Of a stretch of 64,000 nt of DNA, positions 1 to 9,311 are shown piece after piece. The position numbers and the translations under genes were made by a program. Source of the DNA: Edwardsiella anguillarum ET080813 (GTDB taxonomy: Bacteria; Pseudomonadota; Gammaproteobacteria; Enterobacterales; Enterobacteriaceae); assembly GCF_000264765.2 (NCBI RefSeq), contig NZ_CP006665.1:1-64000 (forward strand), given 5' to 3'. The notes under the pieces are model-generated. The model was not told the origin of the DNA. It saw only the letters and a program-made list of their open reading frames with translations, and did no database searches. Each line of letters opens with the position of its first letter. The first letter of the stretch is position 1.

Positions 1-910
1 AACAGCCGTCCCGGCTCGCTACCGTACTTCGGGTTGACGTGCCCGGTGCTCTCGCCCCGGCCACCCGCGCGGAAGCGCTGGCCATCGGAGGATGAGGTCG
101 TGCCGTCGCCCCAGTGGGCGGCAAAGGCGTGGCGATACTGGTGGTTGACCAGCTCGGCCAAGGCCGCCGAATAGGTTTCGTCGCGGATGTGCCAGGCTTG
201 CAGCCAGGACAGCTTGGCGTAGGTCAGGCCGGGGCTCGACTCGGCCATCTTGGTCAGCCCGAGGTTGATCGCATCACCGAGGATTGCGGACAGCAGCAAC
301 GTCCTGTCTTTGGCCTCGGCCCCGTCCTTCAAGTGGGTGAAGTGGCGGCTGAAGCCCGTCCAGTCGTCCACGTCCATCAGCAGTTCGGTGATCTTGATGC
401 GCGGCAGTAACTGGCTGGTTTGGTCGATCAGCGCCTGCGCCCGATCCGGCACCGCCGCATCCAGCGGGGTGATTTTCAGCCCTGACTCGGTGAGGATGGC
501 ATCGGGCAGCTCGTTGTCCTTGGCCAGGCGGGTGACGGTGGCCAACTGCTCGTCCAGCAGCTGCAAACGCTCTTCCAGGTACTGGTCGCTGTTCGGGTTG
601 ATCGCCAGGGGCAGGGCCTGCTCGCGCTTGAGTGCGGCGAACTTCTCGGCCGGCAGCAGGTAGTCGTCGAAGTCGCGGAACTGCCGCGAGCCCTTGACCC
701 AGATGTCGCCGGAGCGCAGGGCGTTCTTCAGCTCGGACAGGGCGCAGATTTCGTAGAATTTCCGGTCGAGGCCTTCCGGGGTGATCACCAGCGGCTTCCA
801 GCGCGGCTTGATGAAGGCCGTGGGTGCATCGGCCGGCACCTTGCGCAGGTTGTCGGCGTTCATCTCACGCAGGGTCTGCACGGCTGCCAGCACGCCTTGC
901 GCGGCCGGCC
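1..910 (-). pseudogene. tnpA: Tn1721-type transposase tnpA, middle part only
   Basis: Translated on the minus strand, this is the middle of a Tn3-family (Tn21/Tn1721 subgroup) transposase. It includes the segment reading [15 protein letters not shown] at the window edge and aligns by eye with residues of the intact 988-residue TnpA at 23827-26793. The 5' part is missing: homology stops near 910, where a hydrolase fragment begins. The 3' part lies outside the window. In Tn1721 the order is tnpA, 38-bp end, tetR, tetA, pecM-like gene, then a second truncated tnpA, and this fragment occupies the position of that second copy. It cannot make active transposase. The Tn1721 assignment comes from gene order and the 38-bp end at 4612-4649. 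Confidence 0.85.
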
Positions 911-1304
911 CGTGCTGTTCCCCAACTTTTCGCTCGGCGAAGAGTATGAACATGCGCCGCCGGCGACGAATCGCCAAATCTCACCGTATCTCCCGAGCGG
1001 ACGATTTCGCACCGGTCTGCCCGTCGAAGGGCTTGCGATCGAACGGGGCGACCTTTTCTATGCATGTCCGCGAGCCAGCGTCTTTTATGGCACGGCGCTC
1101 GACGCCGACCTTCGGACGCGCGGCGTAAGCACGCTTGTCATGGCCGGGATAAGCACCACCGGCGTTGTTCTTTCAAGCGTCGCCTGGGCTAGTGATGCGG
1201 ACTACGACGTGCGTTTGGTCCAGGACTGCTGCTACGACCCGGATCGGGATGCCCACGAAGCTCTGTTGCGTTCCGGGTTCGGCGGACGTGTACAGGTCGT
1301 GTAA
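911..1304 (+). pseudogene. Cysteine hydrolase (isochorismatase-like), 5'-truncated
   Basis: An open frame of about 130 residues reads into the isochorismatase-like hydrolase fold: a run AGISTTGVVLSS at the position of the catalytic-cysteine loop, followed by a YDVRLVQDCCYDPD strand. The N-terminal third, including the catalytic Asp, is absent because the frame begins at the junction with the tnpA fragment (near 910). The usual catalytic Cys appears replaced in the GISTTGV loop. It is probably a passenger fragment frozen beside the tetracycline genes in Tn1721-type elements. No function should be assumed; any start codon used here (TTG at 897 inside tnpA sequence) is likely fortuitous. Confidence 0.6.
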
Positions 1305-1441
1305 TTTTCGGGCCTCGCATGATCGCGGCCATAGCCGCAGGTGGATTGGTGCGAGGCAGGGCCAGTCCAAGTCAGGGTGCGGTCATCGCGGCGCCTGCAA
1401 CTCTCAAAAACCCATCGCCGTAGCGGAGGTCTTGTAATCGC

Positions 1442-2326
1442 ATGTCATTACGCACGCCCGATTTATTGTTCACAGCGATAGCACCTGCCATTTGGGGCAG
1501 CACCTACATTGTCACCACCCAATACCTGCCGAACTTCTCACCGATGACGGTCGCGATGCTGCGGGCGTTGCCGGCGGGTTTATTGCTCGTGATGATCGTC
1601 CGACAGATTCCAACGGGAATCTGGTGGATGCGCATCTTCATCCTCGGCGCACTTAATATTTCGCTATTCTGGAGCTTGTTGTTTATTTCGGTCTACCGCC
1701 TGCCGGGCGGGGTCGCGGCGACGGTAGGCGCTGTGCAGCCGCTGATGGTCGTGTTCATCTCTGCCGCTCTGCTAGGTAGCCCGATACGATTGATGGCGGT
1801 CCTGGGGGCTATTTGCGGAACTGCGGGCGTGGCGCTGTTGGTGTTGACACCAAACGCAGCGCTAGATCCTGTCGGCGTCGCAGCGGGCCTGGCGGGGGCG
1901 GTTTCCATGGCGTTCGGAACCGTGCTGACCCGCAAGTGGCAACCTCCCGTGCCTCTGCTCACCTTTACCGCCTGGCAACTGGCGGCCGGAGGACTTCTGC
2001 TCGTTCCAGTAGCTTTAGTGTTTGATCCGCCAATCCCGATGCCTACAGGAACCAATGTTCTCGGCCTGGCGTGGCTCGGCCTGATCGGAGCGGGTTTAAC
2101 CTACTTCCTTTGGTTCCGGGGGATCTCGCGACTCGAACCTACAGTTGTTTCCTTACTGGGCTTTCTCAGCCCGGGGACCGCCGTGTTGCTAGGATGGTTG
2201 TTCTTGGATCAGACGCTGAGTGCGCTTCAAATCATCGGCGTCCTGCTCGTGATCGGGAGTATCTGGCTGGGCCAACGTTCCAACCGCACTCCTAGGGCGC
2301 GTATAGCTTGCCGGAAGTCGCCTTGA
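1442..2326 (+). CDS. PecM-like EamA-family (DMT) exporter
   Basis: The 294-residue protein is almost entirely hydrophobic, with about ten predicted membrane segments arranged as two EamA repeats (residues about 10-135 and 145-280). The N-terminal motif with AIWGSTYI is typical of drug/metabolite transporters of the inner membrane. It is the pecM-like gene that accompanies tetA(A)/tetR(A) in Tn1721-type segments. Its end lies 32 bp from the end of tetA, which converges on it. The substrate is unknown, and no role in tetracycline resistance is established. The ATG at 1442 follows the hydrolase fragment by 137 bp, a stretch in which I see no gene. Confidence 0.85.
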   Translation: MSLRTPDLLFTAIAPAIWGSTYIVTTQYLPNFSPMTVAMLRALPAGLLLVMIVRQIPTGIWWMRIFILGALNISLFWSLLFISVYRLPGGVAATVGAVQPLMVVFISAALLGSPIRLMAVLGAICGTAGVALLVLTPNAALDPVGVAAGLAGAVSMAFGTVLTRKWQPPVPLLTFTAWQLAAGGLLLVPVALVFDPPIPMPTGTNVLGLAWLGLIGAGLTYFLWFRGISRLEPTVVSLLGFLSPGTAVLLGWLFLDQTLSALQIIGVLLVIGSIWLGQRSNRTPRARIACRKSP

Positions 2327-2357
2327 CCCGCATGGCATAGGCCTATCGTTTCCACGA

Positions 2358-3557
2358 TCAGCGATCGGCTCGTTGCCCTGCGCCGCTCCAAAGCCCGCGA
2401 CGCAGCGCCGGCAGGCAGAGCAAGTAGAGGGCAGCGCCTGCAATCCATGCCCACCCGTTCCACGTTGTTATAGAAGCCGCATAGATCGCCGTGAAGAGGA
2501 GGGGTCCGACGATCGAGGTCAGGCTGGTGAGCGCCGCCAGTGAGCCTTGCAGCTGCCCCTGACGTTCCTCATCCACCTGCCTGGACAACATTGCTTGCAG
2601 CGCCGGCATTCCGATGCCACCCGAAGCAAGCAGGACCATGATCGGGAACGCCATCCATCCCCGTGTCGCGAAGGCAAGCAGGATGTAGCCTGTGCCGTCG
2701 GCAATCATTCCGAGCATGAGTGCCCGCCTTTCGCCGAGCCGGGCGGCTACAGGGCCGGTGATCATTGCCTGGGCGAGTGAATGCAGAATGCCAAATGCGG
2801 CAAGCGAAATGCCGATCGTGGTCGCGTCCCAGTGAAAGCGATCCTCGCCGAAAATGACCCAAAGCGCGGCCGGCACCTGTCCGACAAGTTGCATGATGAA
2901 GAAGACCGCCATCAGGGCGGCGACGACGGTCATGCCCCGGGCCCACCGGAACGAAGCGAGCGGGTTGAGAGCCTCCCGGCGTAACGGCCGGCGTTCGCCT
3001 TTGTGCGACTCCGGCAAAAGGAAACAGCCCGTCAGGAAATTGAGGCCGTTCAAGGCTGCCGCGGCGAAGAACGGAGCGTGGGGGGAGAAACCGCCCATCA
3101 GCCCACCGAGCACAGGTCCCGCGACCATCCCGAACCCGAAACAGGCGCTCATGAAGCCGAAGTGCCGCGCGCGCTCATCGCCATCAGTGATATCGGCAAT
3201 ATAAGCGCCGGCTACCGCCCCAGTCGCCCCGGTGATGCCGGCCACGATCCGCCCGATATAGAGAACCCAAAGGAAAGGCGCCGTCGCCATGATGGCGTAG
3301 TCGACAGCAGCGCCGGCCAGCGAGACGAGCAAGACCGGCCGCCGCCCGAAACGATCCGACAGCGCGCCCAGCACAGGTGCGCAGGCAAATTGCATCAACG
3401 CATACAGCGCCAGCAGAATGCCATAGTGGGCGGTGACGTCGTTCGAGTGAACCAGATCGCGCAGGAGGCCCGGCAGCACCGGCATAATCAGGCCGATGCC
3501 GACAGCGTCGAGCGCGACAGTGCTCAGAATTACGATCAGGGGTCTGTTGGGTTTCAC
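2358..3557 (-). CDS. tetA(A): Tetracycline efflux MFS transporter, class A
   Basis: Inner-membrane tetracycline-Mg/H+ antiporter of the major facilitator superfamily with 12 membrane segments. The loop 2-3 motif GALSDRFGRRPVLL and the N-terminal VKPNRPLIVILSTVALDAVG are those of the class A protein. I chose the GTG start at 3557: it gives the classical 399-residue protein and has a strong GGAGG ribosome site just upstream. An in-frame ATG at 3632 would add 25 residues but lies inside the operator region. It is divergent from tetR and controlled by the two operators at 3607-3653. The frame is intact, so functional tetracycline resistance is expected. Confidence 0.97.
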   Translation of the reverse strand: MKPNRPLIVILSTVALDAVGIGLIMPVLPGLLRDLVHSNDVTAHYGILLALYALMQFACAPVLGALSDRFGRRPVLLVSLAGAAVDYAIMATAPFLWVLYIGRIVAGITGATGAVAGAYIADITDGDERARHFGFMSACFGFGMVAGPVLGGLMGGFSPHAPFFAAAALNGLNFLTGCFLLPESHKGERRPLRREALNPLASFRWARGMTVVAALMAVFFIMQLVGQVPAALWVIFGEDRFHWDATTIGISLAAFGILHSLAQAMITGPVAARLGERRALMLGMIADGTGYILLAFATRGWMAFPIMVLLASGGIGMPALQAMLSRQVDEERQGQLQGSLAALTSLTSIVGPLLFTAIYAASITTWNGWAWIAGAALYLLCLPALRRGLWSGAGQRADR

Positions 3558-3606
3558 GTCTGGCCTCCGGACCAGCCTCCGCTGGTCCGATTGAACGCGC
3601 GGATTC

Positions 3607-3653
3607 TTTATCACTGATAAGTTGGTGGACATATTATGTTTATCAGTGATAAA
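3607..3653. promoter_or_regulatory. tetA/tetR divergent operators (two TetR sites)
   Basis: Two copies of the TetR operator palindrome lie between the divergent genes: TTTATCACTGATAAG at 3607-3621 and TTTATCAGTGATAAA at 3639-3653. In this family TetR dimers bind both and repress tetA and tetR; tetracycline-Mg releases them. Confidence 0.95.
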
Positions 3654-3662
3654 GTGTCAAGC

Positions 3663-4313
3663 ATGACAAAGTTGCAGCCGAATACAGTGATCCGTGCCGC
3701 CCTGGACCTGTTGAACGAGGTCGGCGTAGACGGTCTGACGACACGCAAACTGGCGGAACGGTTGGGGGTTCAGCAGCCGGCGCTTTACTGGCACTTCAGG
3801 AACAAGCGGGCGCTGCTCGACGCACTGGCCGAAGCCATGCTGGCGGAGAATCATACGCATTCGGTGCCGAGAGCCGACGACGACTGGCGCTCATTTCTGA
3901 TCGGGAATGCCCGCAGCTTCAGGCAGGCGCTGCTCGCCTACCGCGATGGCGCGCGCATCCATGCCGGCACGCGACCGGGCGCACCGCAGATGGAAACGGC
4001 CGACGCGCAGCTTCGCTTCCTCTGCGAGGCGGGTTTTTCGGCCGGGGACGCCGTCAATGCGCTGATGACAATCAGCTACTTCACTGTTGGGGCCGTGCTT
4101 GAGGAGCAGGCCGGCGACAGCGATGCCGGCGAGCGCGGCGGCACCGTTGAACAGGCTCCGCTCTCGCCGCTGTTGCGGGCCGCGATAGACGCCTTCGACG
4201 AAGCCGGTCCGGACGCAGCGTTCGAGCAGGGACTCGCGGTGATTGTCGATGGATTGGCGAAAAGGAGGCTCGTTGTCAGGAACGTTGAAGGACCGAGAAA
4301 GGGTGACGATTGA
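3663..4313 (+). CDS. tetR(A): Tetracycline repressor, class A
   Basis: 216-residue TetR-family repressor. The N-terminal helix-turn-helix (LTTRKLAERLGVQQPALYWH, about residues 27-46) and the tetracycline-binding core are intact. The ATG at 3663 gives the usual class A length; an upstream in-frame ATG at 3636 overlaps the second operator and would add nine residues. It is divergently transcribed from tetA and represses both genes through the paired operators between them. It is followed by an intrinsic terminator at 4399-4425. Confidence 0.96.
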   Translation: MTKLQPNTVIRAALDLLNEVGVDGLTTRKLAERLGVQQPALYWHFRNKRALLDALAEAMLAENHTHSVPRADDDWRSFLIGNARSFRQALLAYRDGARIHAGTRPGAPQMETADAQLRFLCEAGFSAGDAVNALMTISYFTVGAVLEEQAGDSDAGERGGTVEQAPLSPLLRAAIDAFDEAGPDAAFEQGLAVIVDGLAKRRLVVRNVEGPRKGDD

Positions 4314-4611
4314 TCAGGACCGCTGCCGGAGCGCAACCCACTCACTACAGCAGAGCCATGTAGACAACATCCCCTCCCCCTTTCCACCGCGTCAGACGCC
4401 CGTAGCAGCCCGCTACGGGCTTTTTCATGCCCTGCCCTAGCGTCCAAGCCTCACGGCCGCGCTCGGCCTCTCTGGCGGCCTTCTGGCGCTCCTGCTGCGG
4501 CGTCCGCTCGTGGGCCGTGGCGCGGGTCCGCGCGCCGGCCTCGTGCGCCTGGCGCTCGCGGGCGAGGTCCAGGGCGGCCGTCTTCACGTTCTGCCTTGCG
4601 CAGATGAGATA
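4314..4611. other. tetR to Tn1721 end: no confident gene
   Basis: This stretch holds the tetR terminator and, on the minus strand, an 80-codon frame (4345-4587) rich in Ala, Arg and Glu (for example ERTPQQERQKAAREAERG). That composition resembles the charged C-terminal tails of mobilization relaxases, but I see no recognisable motif and do not call it a gene. Confidence 0.4.
4399..4425 (+). terminator. Intrinsic terminator downstream of tetR
   Basis: Eight-bp perfect stem CCCGTAGC/GCTACGGG with a 5-nt loop, followed by C and five T, on the plus strand about 85 bp after the tetR stop. Confidence 0.8.
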
Positions 4612-4649
4612 GGGGAGCCCGCAGAATTCGGAAAAAATCGTACGCTAAG
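4612..4649. repeat. 38-bp terminal repeat of Tn1721 type
   Basis: Begins GGGGAGCCCGCAGAATTCGG and ends TCGTACGCTAAG. It contains the EcoRI site (4624-4629) characteristic of Tn1721 ends and overlaps the 3' end of the adjoining tnpA (stop at 4645). In Tn1721 this is the internal right end that separates the transposition genes from the tet region. Confidence 0.9.
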
Positions 4650-5487
4650 GTTTTCCGGGCATCCGTAAGGGCCGAAACTTCCCGTCTTCCAGTCTGCGGC
4701 TCTGCCGCCAGACGTAATCGCCGGTTAGGTTGATGTGCTCCCAGCCCAGCGGCGACAGGAATTGCAGCAGCTCGCCGTCCACCGGCTTGCCGGCCTCGAC
4801 CAACCCCTGGGTGGCGCGTTCCAGGTACACCGTGTTCCACAGCACGATAGCCGCCGTCACCAGGTTGAGGCCGCTGGCCCGGTAGCGCTGCTGCTCGAAG
4901 CTCCGATCCCTGATTTCCCCAAGGCGGTTGAAGAACACCGCCCTGGCCAGCGAGTTGCGCGCCTCACCTTTGTTCAGGCCGGCATGCACGCGGCGGCGCA
5001 GTTCAACACTTTGCAGCCAGTCCAGGATGAACAGCGTGCGCTCGATCCGGCCCAGCTCGCGCAGGGCCACGGCCAGTCCGTTCTGGCGCGGGTAGCTGCC
5101 GAGCTTGCGCAGCATCAGCGAGGCGGTGACGGTGCCCTGCTTGATCGAGCTGGCCAGGCGCAGGATGTCGTCCCAGTGGGCACGCACGTGCTTGATGTTC
5201 AGGGTGCCGCCGATCAGCGGGCGCAACGTCGGGTAGGCTTGCACGCCCTGCGGCACGTACAGCTTGGTTTCGCCGAGGTCGCGGATGCGCGGCGCGAAGC
5301 GGAAGCCTAGCAGGTGCATCAGGGCAAAGACGTGATCGGTGAAGCCGGCCGTGTCGGTGTAGTGCTCCTCGATCCGCAGGTCGGACTCGTGGTACAGCAG
5401 GCCGTCGAGCACATAGGTGGAATCGCGGACGCCGACATTCACCACGCGGGTGCTGAACGGCGCGTACTGGTCGGAGATATGGGTATA
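4645..5487 (-). pseudogene. tnpA: Tn1721-type transposase, C-terminal part, cut by Tn5403
   Basis: The minus-strand frame encodes the last 280 or so residues of a Tn21-subgroup TnpA, beginning [11 protein letters not shown] and running through [20 protein letters not shown] (one of the DDE acidic residues) and [20 protein letters not shown] (the region of the catalytic Glu) to the stop at 4645. It is interrupted precisely at 5487/5488 by the terminal repeat of the Tn5403-type transposon, so the first 700 residues are lost here. The next codon upstream in an intact gene would be the one at position 1 of this window, a coincidence treated in the findings. Confidence 0.92.
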
Positions 5488-5525
5488 GGGGTCTGAGGGC
5501 CAATGGAACGAAAACGTACGCTAAG
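5488..5525. repeat. Left 38-bp terminal repeat of the ars transposon
   Basis: Starts GGGGTCTGAGGGCCAATGG and ends AAAACGTACGCTAAG. Its partner is at 17009-17046 in inverted orientation, with one mismatch. The first base directly abuts the interrupted Tn1721 tnpA. Confidence 0.93.
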
Positions 5526-5696
5526 GAAATAACCAATTGTTATAATTGATATTATTCATTCTTCTCTATGAACTGAAAGCCCGCACTAAGCAATGTTTTA
5601 GCCTCAAATGACTTTTTTACCTACCCAACTAACGTAACGATCGCACATCAGGTCGTTTTTCAACCGCATAGTGACACCTGCACTCACATGCGAGAA

Positions 5697-5743
5697 AACA
5701 CATATGATTTTGACTTCTTGTTTTGGTGGAGAGACAATACCCA
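5697..5743 (+). promoter_or_regulatory. ars promoter and ArsR operator
   Basis: A -35-like TTGACT (5710-5715) and a -10-like GACAAT (5733-5738) are separated by 17 bp, 20-70 bp before arsR. The stretch CATATGATTTTGACTTCTTG resembles the ArsR operator of enterobacterial ars operons. The region 5526-5690 between the transposon end and this promoter is AT-rich and shows no gene. Confidence 0.7.
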
Positions 5744-5762
5744 TTCATAGCAGGAGTACATA

Positions 5763-6116
5763 ATGCCAGAAATTGCATCCCTACAACTTTTCAAAATACT
5801 ATCTGATGAAACCCGCCTGGGTATCGTGCTACTGCTCAGGGAGATGGGGGAGCTGTGCGTATGCGATCTCTGCACAGCGCTGGAACAATCACAACCCAAG
5901 ACCTCCCGCCATCTGGCGATGCTTCGGGAAAGTGGCCTGTTGCTGGATCGCAAGCAGGGGAAATGGGTTCATTATCGCTTATCCCCGCATATTCCTTCCT
6001 GGGCTGCCCTGGTGATTGAGCAGGCCTGGTTAAGTCAACAGGACGACGTACAGGCCATCGCCCGTAAGCTGGCATCGGCCAACTGCTCTGGCAGCGGTAA
6101 GGCTGTTTGTATCTAA
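5763..6116 (+). CDS. arsR: Arsenical-responsive repressor ArsR
   Basis: 117-residue ArsR/SmtB winged-helix repressor. The As(III) site ELCVCDLC places Cys32, Cys34 and Cys37 exactly as in the R773-type repressor, at the start of the recognition helix (QPKTSRHLAMLRESGLL). It is the first gene of the operon, with an AGGAG ribosome site before the ATG. It is expected to dissociate from the operator upstream when arsenite or antimonite binds the cysteines. Confidence 0.96.
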   Translation: MPEIASLQLFKILSDETRLGIVLLLREMGELCVCDLCTALEQSQPKTSRHLAMLRESGLLLDRKQGKWVHYRLSPHIPSWAALVIEQAWLSQQDDVQAIARKLASANCSGSGKAVCI

Positions 6117-6163
6117 AAATTTTGCCTGTACATATATGTTTTTACGAATATGAGGTGTTAAAG

Positions 6164-6526
6164 ATGAAAATGTTAACGGTGTTTGATCCGGCGATGTGCT
6201 GCAGTACCGGCGTTTGTGGTTCGGATGTCGATCAGGTTTTGGTCAATTTTTCTGCTGATGTGCAATGGCTGAAAGGGCGTGGGGTTCAGATCGAACGTTA
6301 TAACCTGGCGCAGCAGCCTATGAGCTTCGTTGAGAACGAAAAAGCGAAAGCATTCCTTGAGGCTTCTGGAGCTGAAGGGCTTCCGCTGCTGTTGCTTGAT
6401 GGTGAAACGGTGATGGCCGGGCGATACCCAAAACGCGCTGAACTGGCTCGCTGGTTTGGTATACCGCTGGAAAAGGTGGGTTTAGCTTCCACCAGTTGCT
6501 GTGGTGGTAAAACTTCCTGTTGTTGA
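6164..6526 (+). CDS. arsD: Arsenite metallochaperone ArsD
   Basis: 120-residue arsenite chaperone that delivers As(III)/Sb(III) to the ArsA ATPase and is a weak second repressor. The three vicinal cysteine pairs are present: Cys12-Cys13 (with Cys18) near the N terminus, and two CC pairs in the C-terminal STSCCGGKTSCC. The ATG at 6164 follows GAGG and gives the canonical length; an earlier in-frame start at 6107 would overlap arsR. It lies 17 bp upstream of arsA. Confidence 0.95.
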   Translation: MKMLTVFDPAMCCSTGVCGSDVDQVLVNFSADVQWLKGRGVQIERYNLAQQPMSFVENEKAKAFLEASGAEGLPLLLLDGETVMAGRYPKRAELARWFGIPLEKVGLASTSCCGGKTSCC

Positions 6527-6543
6527 GTATGTCAGGAGGACAT

Positions 6544-8295
6544 ATGAAATTCTTAGAGAATATCCCGTCTTACCTGTTTTTCACCGGTAAGGGAGGTGTA
6601 GGCAAAACTTCGATTTCCTGCGCAACGGCTATACGTCTGGCTGAACTGGGAAAGCGTGTTCTGCTTGTCAGTACCGACCCGGCTTCCAATGTCGGTCAGG
6701 TATTCGATCAGACTATCGGTAACACTATCCAGCCCGTGACTGCTGTGTCTGGTCTTTCGGCTCTGGAGATTGACCCGCAGGACGCCGCCCAGCAATACCG
6801 CGCCAGAATCGTTGACCCTATTAAAGGTCTTTTGCCTGATGACGTTGTTAACAGCATCAGTGAACAGCTTTCAGGAGCTTGTACGACAGAGATCGCTGCA
6901 TTCGACGAGTTTACTGGCTTACTGACTGACGCTTCTCTGCTGACCCGCTTTGATCACATCATTTTTGATACTGCCCCAACTGGCCACACTATTCGCCTTC
7001 TTCAGCTTCCCGGAGCCTGGAGCAGCTTCATCGAAAGTAACCCGGATGGTGCTTCCTGTCTTGGTCCAATGGCTGGGCTGGAAAAACAACGCGAGCAATA
7101 TGCTCATGCGGTTGAGGCATTATCCGATCCTGAACGAACTCGCCTTGTGCTGGTCGCGCGATTGCAAAAATCAACACTGCAGGAAGTCGCTCGTACTCAT
7201 GACGAATTATCAGCTATTGGCCTTAAAAATCAGTATTTAGTCATTAACGGTGTCCTGCCTGCGAGCGAAGCAGAACGTGATGCACTGGCCGCTGCAATAT
7301 GGCAACGGGAGCAAGAGGCGCTGGCAAATCTTCCTGCCGGGTTATCTGATTTGCCGACAGACAACTTATACCTGCAGCCACTGAACATGGTTGGTGTATC
7401 CGCATTGAAAGGCCTGCTCAACGAACACGCTGAGATAACATCGCTTCCTGAACAAAGCCCACAGAACAAGCCAGAGAATATGTCGTTGTCTGTCCTGGTT
7501 GATGATATCGCCCGCAGTGAACACGGTTTGATTATGCTGATGGGCAAAGGTGGTGTGGGCAAAACCACAATGGCTGCGGCTATCGCCGTCAGTCTGGCGG
7601 ATAAGGGTTTTGATGTGCATCTCACCACCTCAGATCCTGCTGCACATCTCAGTACAACGCTCAATGGCAGCCTCAAAAATCTGCAGGTCAGCCGAATCAA
7701 CCCTCACGATGAAACTGAACGCTATCGTCAGCATGTTCTTGAGACGAAAGGCAGGGATCTGGATGAGGCTGGGAAACGGCTGCTCGAAGAGGATTTACGT
7801 TCTCCTTGCACAGAAGAGATTGCGGTGTTCCAGGCGTTTTCACGCGTAATTCGTGAAGCTGGCAAACGGTTTGTGGTCATGGATACGGCACCTACCGGGC
7901 ATACGCTATTACTGCTTGATGCTACCGGGGCTTATCACCGTGAGATTGCCAGGAAGATGGGGGATAAAGGTCATTTTACCACTCCGATGATGCAGCTTCA
8001 GGACCAGGAACGTACCAAAGTTTTGCTGGTCACTCTGCCTGAAACCACACCTGTACTGGAAGCGGCAAACCTGCAGTCCGATCTTGAACGTGCGGGGATT
8101 CATCCCTGGGGCTGGATTATCAATAACAGCCTTTCGATTGCACAGACGCAATCGCCGCTGCTTTGCCAGCGCGCCCTACAAGAGCGTCCTCAAATCGAGG
8201 TTGTGAAAAACCAGCATGCAAGCCGCATAGCGTTAGTACCGGTAATGGCTGCAGAGCCCACTGGCATCGAGAAACTCAGAGAGCTGGTTGTTTAA
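6544..8295 (+). CDS. arsA: Arsenite-translocating ATPase subunit ArsA
   Basis: 583-residue duplicated ATPase that energises the ArsB arsenite channel at the inner membrane. It has two GKGGVGKT P-loops (about residues 15-22 and 334-341) and two DTAPTGHT switch motifs. The metalloid-site cysteines lie in GACTTEIAAFDEF, GASCLGPM and SPCTEEIAVF, equivalent to Cys113, Cys172 and Cys422 of the family. The ATG at 6544 follows AGGAGGACAT; the earlier in-frame codon at 6520 lies inside arsD. The gene is intact, but its membrane partner arsB is interrupted just downstream. Confidence 0.96.
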   Translation: MKFLENIPSYLFFTGKGGVGKTSISCATAIRLAELGKRVLLVSTDPASNVGQVFDQTIGNTIQPVTAVSGLSALEIDPQDAAQQYRARIVDPIKGLLPDDVVNSISEQLSGACTTEIAAFDEFTGLLTDASLLTRFDHIIFDTAPTGHTIRLLQLPGAWSSFIESNPDGASCLGPMAGLEKQREQYAHAVEALSDPERTRLVLVARLQKSTLQEVARTHDELSAIGLKNQYLVINGVLPASEAERDALAAAIWQREQEALANLPAGLSDLPTDNLYLQPLNMVGVSALKGLLNEHAEITSLPEQSPQNKPENMSLSVLVDDIARSEHGLIMLMGKGGVGKTTMAAAIAVSLADKGFDVHLTTSDPAAHLSTTLNGSLKNLQVSRINPHDETERYRQHVLETKGRDLDEAGKRLLEEDLRSPCTEEIAVFQAFSRVIREAGKRFVVMDTAPTGHTLLLLDATGAYHREIARKMGDKGHFTTPMMQLQDQERTKVLLVTLPETTPVLEAANLQSDLERAGIHPWGWIINNSLSIAQTQSPLLCQRALQERPQIEVVKNQHASRIALVPVMAAEPTGIEKLRELVV

Positions 8296-8343
8296 TTTTT
8301 TTTGTATATACAGGGCGGCAAAGCCGTCCTGTCTGGAGGATTT

Positions 8344-8998
8344 ATGTTACTGGCAGGCGCTATTTTTGTCCTGACCATCGTTTTGGTTATCTGGCAACCG
8401 AAGGGATTAGGGATCGGCTGGAGTGCGACGCTGGGCGCGGTACTGGCGCTGATCTCTGGCGTAGTCCATTTTGGTGATATCCCTGTAGTGTGGAATATTG
8501 TCTGGAATGCGACGGCGACCTTTATTGCCGTGATTATTATCAGCCTTCTGCTCGATGAATCGGGCTTTTTCGAATGGGCGGCGCTGCACGTTTCACGTTG
8601 GGGTAACGGTCGCGGGCGTTTGCTGTTTACCTATATCGTTTTGCTCGGCGCAGCGGTGGCGGCACTGTTTGCCAACGATGGTGCGGCATTGATTCTGACG
8701 CCAATTGTTATCGCCATGCTGCTTGCATTAGGTTTCAGCAAAGGCACTACGCTGGCATTTGTCATGGCCGCCGGGTTTATTGCCGATACGGCCAGTCTGC
8801 CGCTTATCGTGTCCAACCTAGTTAACATCGTTTCTGCAGACTTCTTTGGGCTGGGTTTCACTGAGTATGCGTCGGTAATGGTGCCGGTAGATATCGCAGC
8901 CATTATCGCCACGCTGGTGATGCTGCATCTGTTCTTCCGCAAAGATATTCCGCCAACTTACGACCTGGCTCTCCTGAAAGCACCGGCAAAAGCGATTA
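8344..8998 (+). pseudogene. arsB: Arsenite efflux protein ArsB, 5' part (split by ISEcp1 unit)
   Basis: Encodes the first 218 residues of ArsB, the 12-segment arsenite/antimonite inner-membrane carrier, from [17 protein letters not shown] to the cytoplasmic loop ending KAPAKAI. The start at 8344 follows GGAGG. The frame runs into the ISEcp1 unit at 8999 and would add about 12 foreign residues before stopping at 9033. Deleting 8999-11756 restores a 429-residue frame, the normal ArsB length, so the gene was intact before insertion. Arsenite efflux by ArsAB should be lost unless the insert excises precisely or another arsB or acr3 gene is present. Confidence 0.93.
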
Positions 8999-9278
8999 GG
9001 CAGGAACGTTGTCTTTGTAGAACATGCCCATAACTGTAGCTGTATGATCACTCGATTCGTGAATGCAATGGCTAGCAGCAAAGTTAACTTTATCTTTATC
9101 GGCGAAGTAGGACCGGCCCGGAAAGCAAAAATGATCACGGCGGTAGGTAAGGGCGGGTATACATGGGAGACTTCCGTATAACAGACGAATAATAATCCCC
9201 ATATAATGCGCCTACTTATCAGCCTTTGGGACGTTGGGACGGTATTTTTCACTATATACCCCCAAGTTTTTAGACATG

Positions 9279-9311
9279 AAAAAAGCTCGATATATTATAA
9301 ATATATCGAGC
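9279..9311 (-). terminator. Terminator downstream of the MBL-fold gene
   Basis: A 12-bp perfect stem GCTCGATATATT/AATATATCGAGC (9285-9296, 9300-9311) with a 3-nt loop. Read on the minus strand it is followed by six T, so it suits the minus-strand gene ending at 9422. The DNA from here to 8999 shows no convincing gene. Confidence 0.8.

Noticed and set aside
3558..3632. Longer 424-residue TetA starting at the ATG at 3632
   Set aside because: This ATG lies inside the tet operator region; the GTG at 3557 has a strong ribosome site and gives the known 399-residue protein.
8996..9202. 68-codon minus-strand frame at the end of the ISEcp1 unit
   Set aside because: Its stop is formed by the target duplication and its start is arbitrary; it could be the truncated end of a donor gene, but nothing identifies it.
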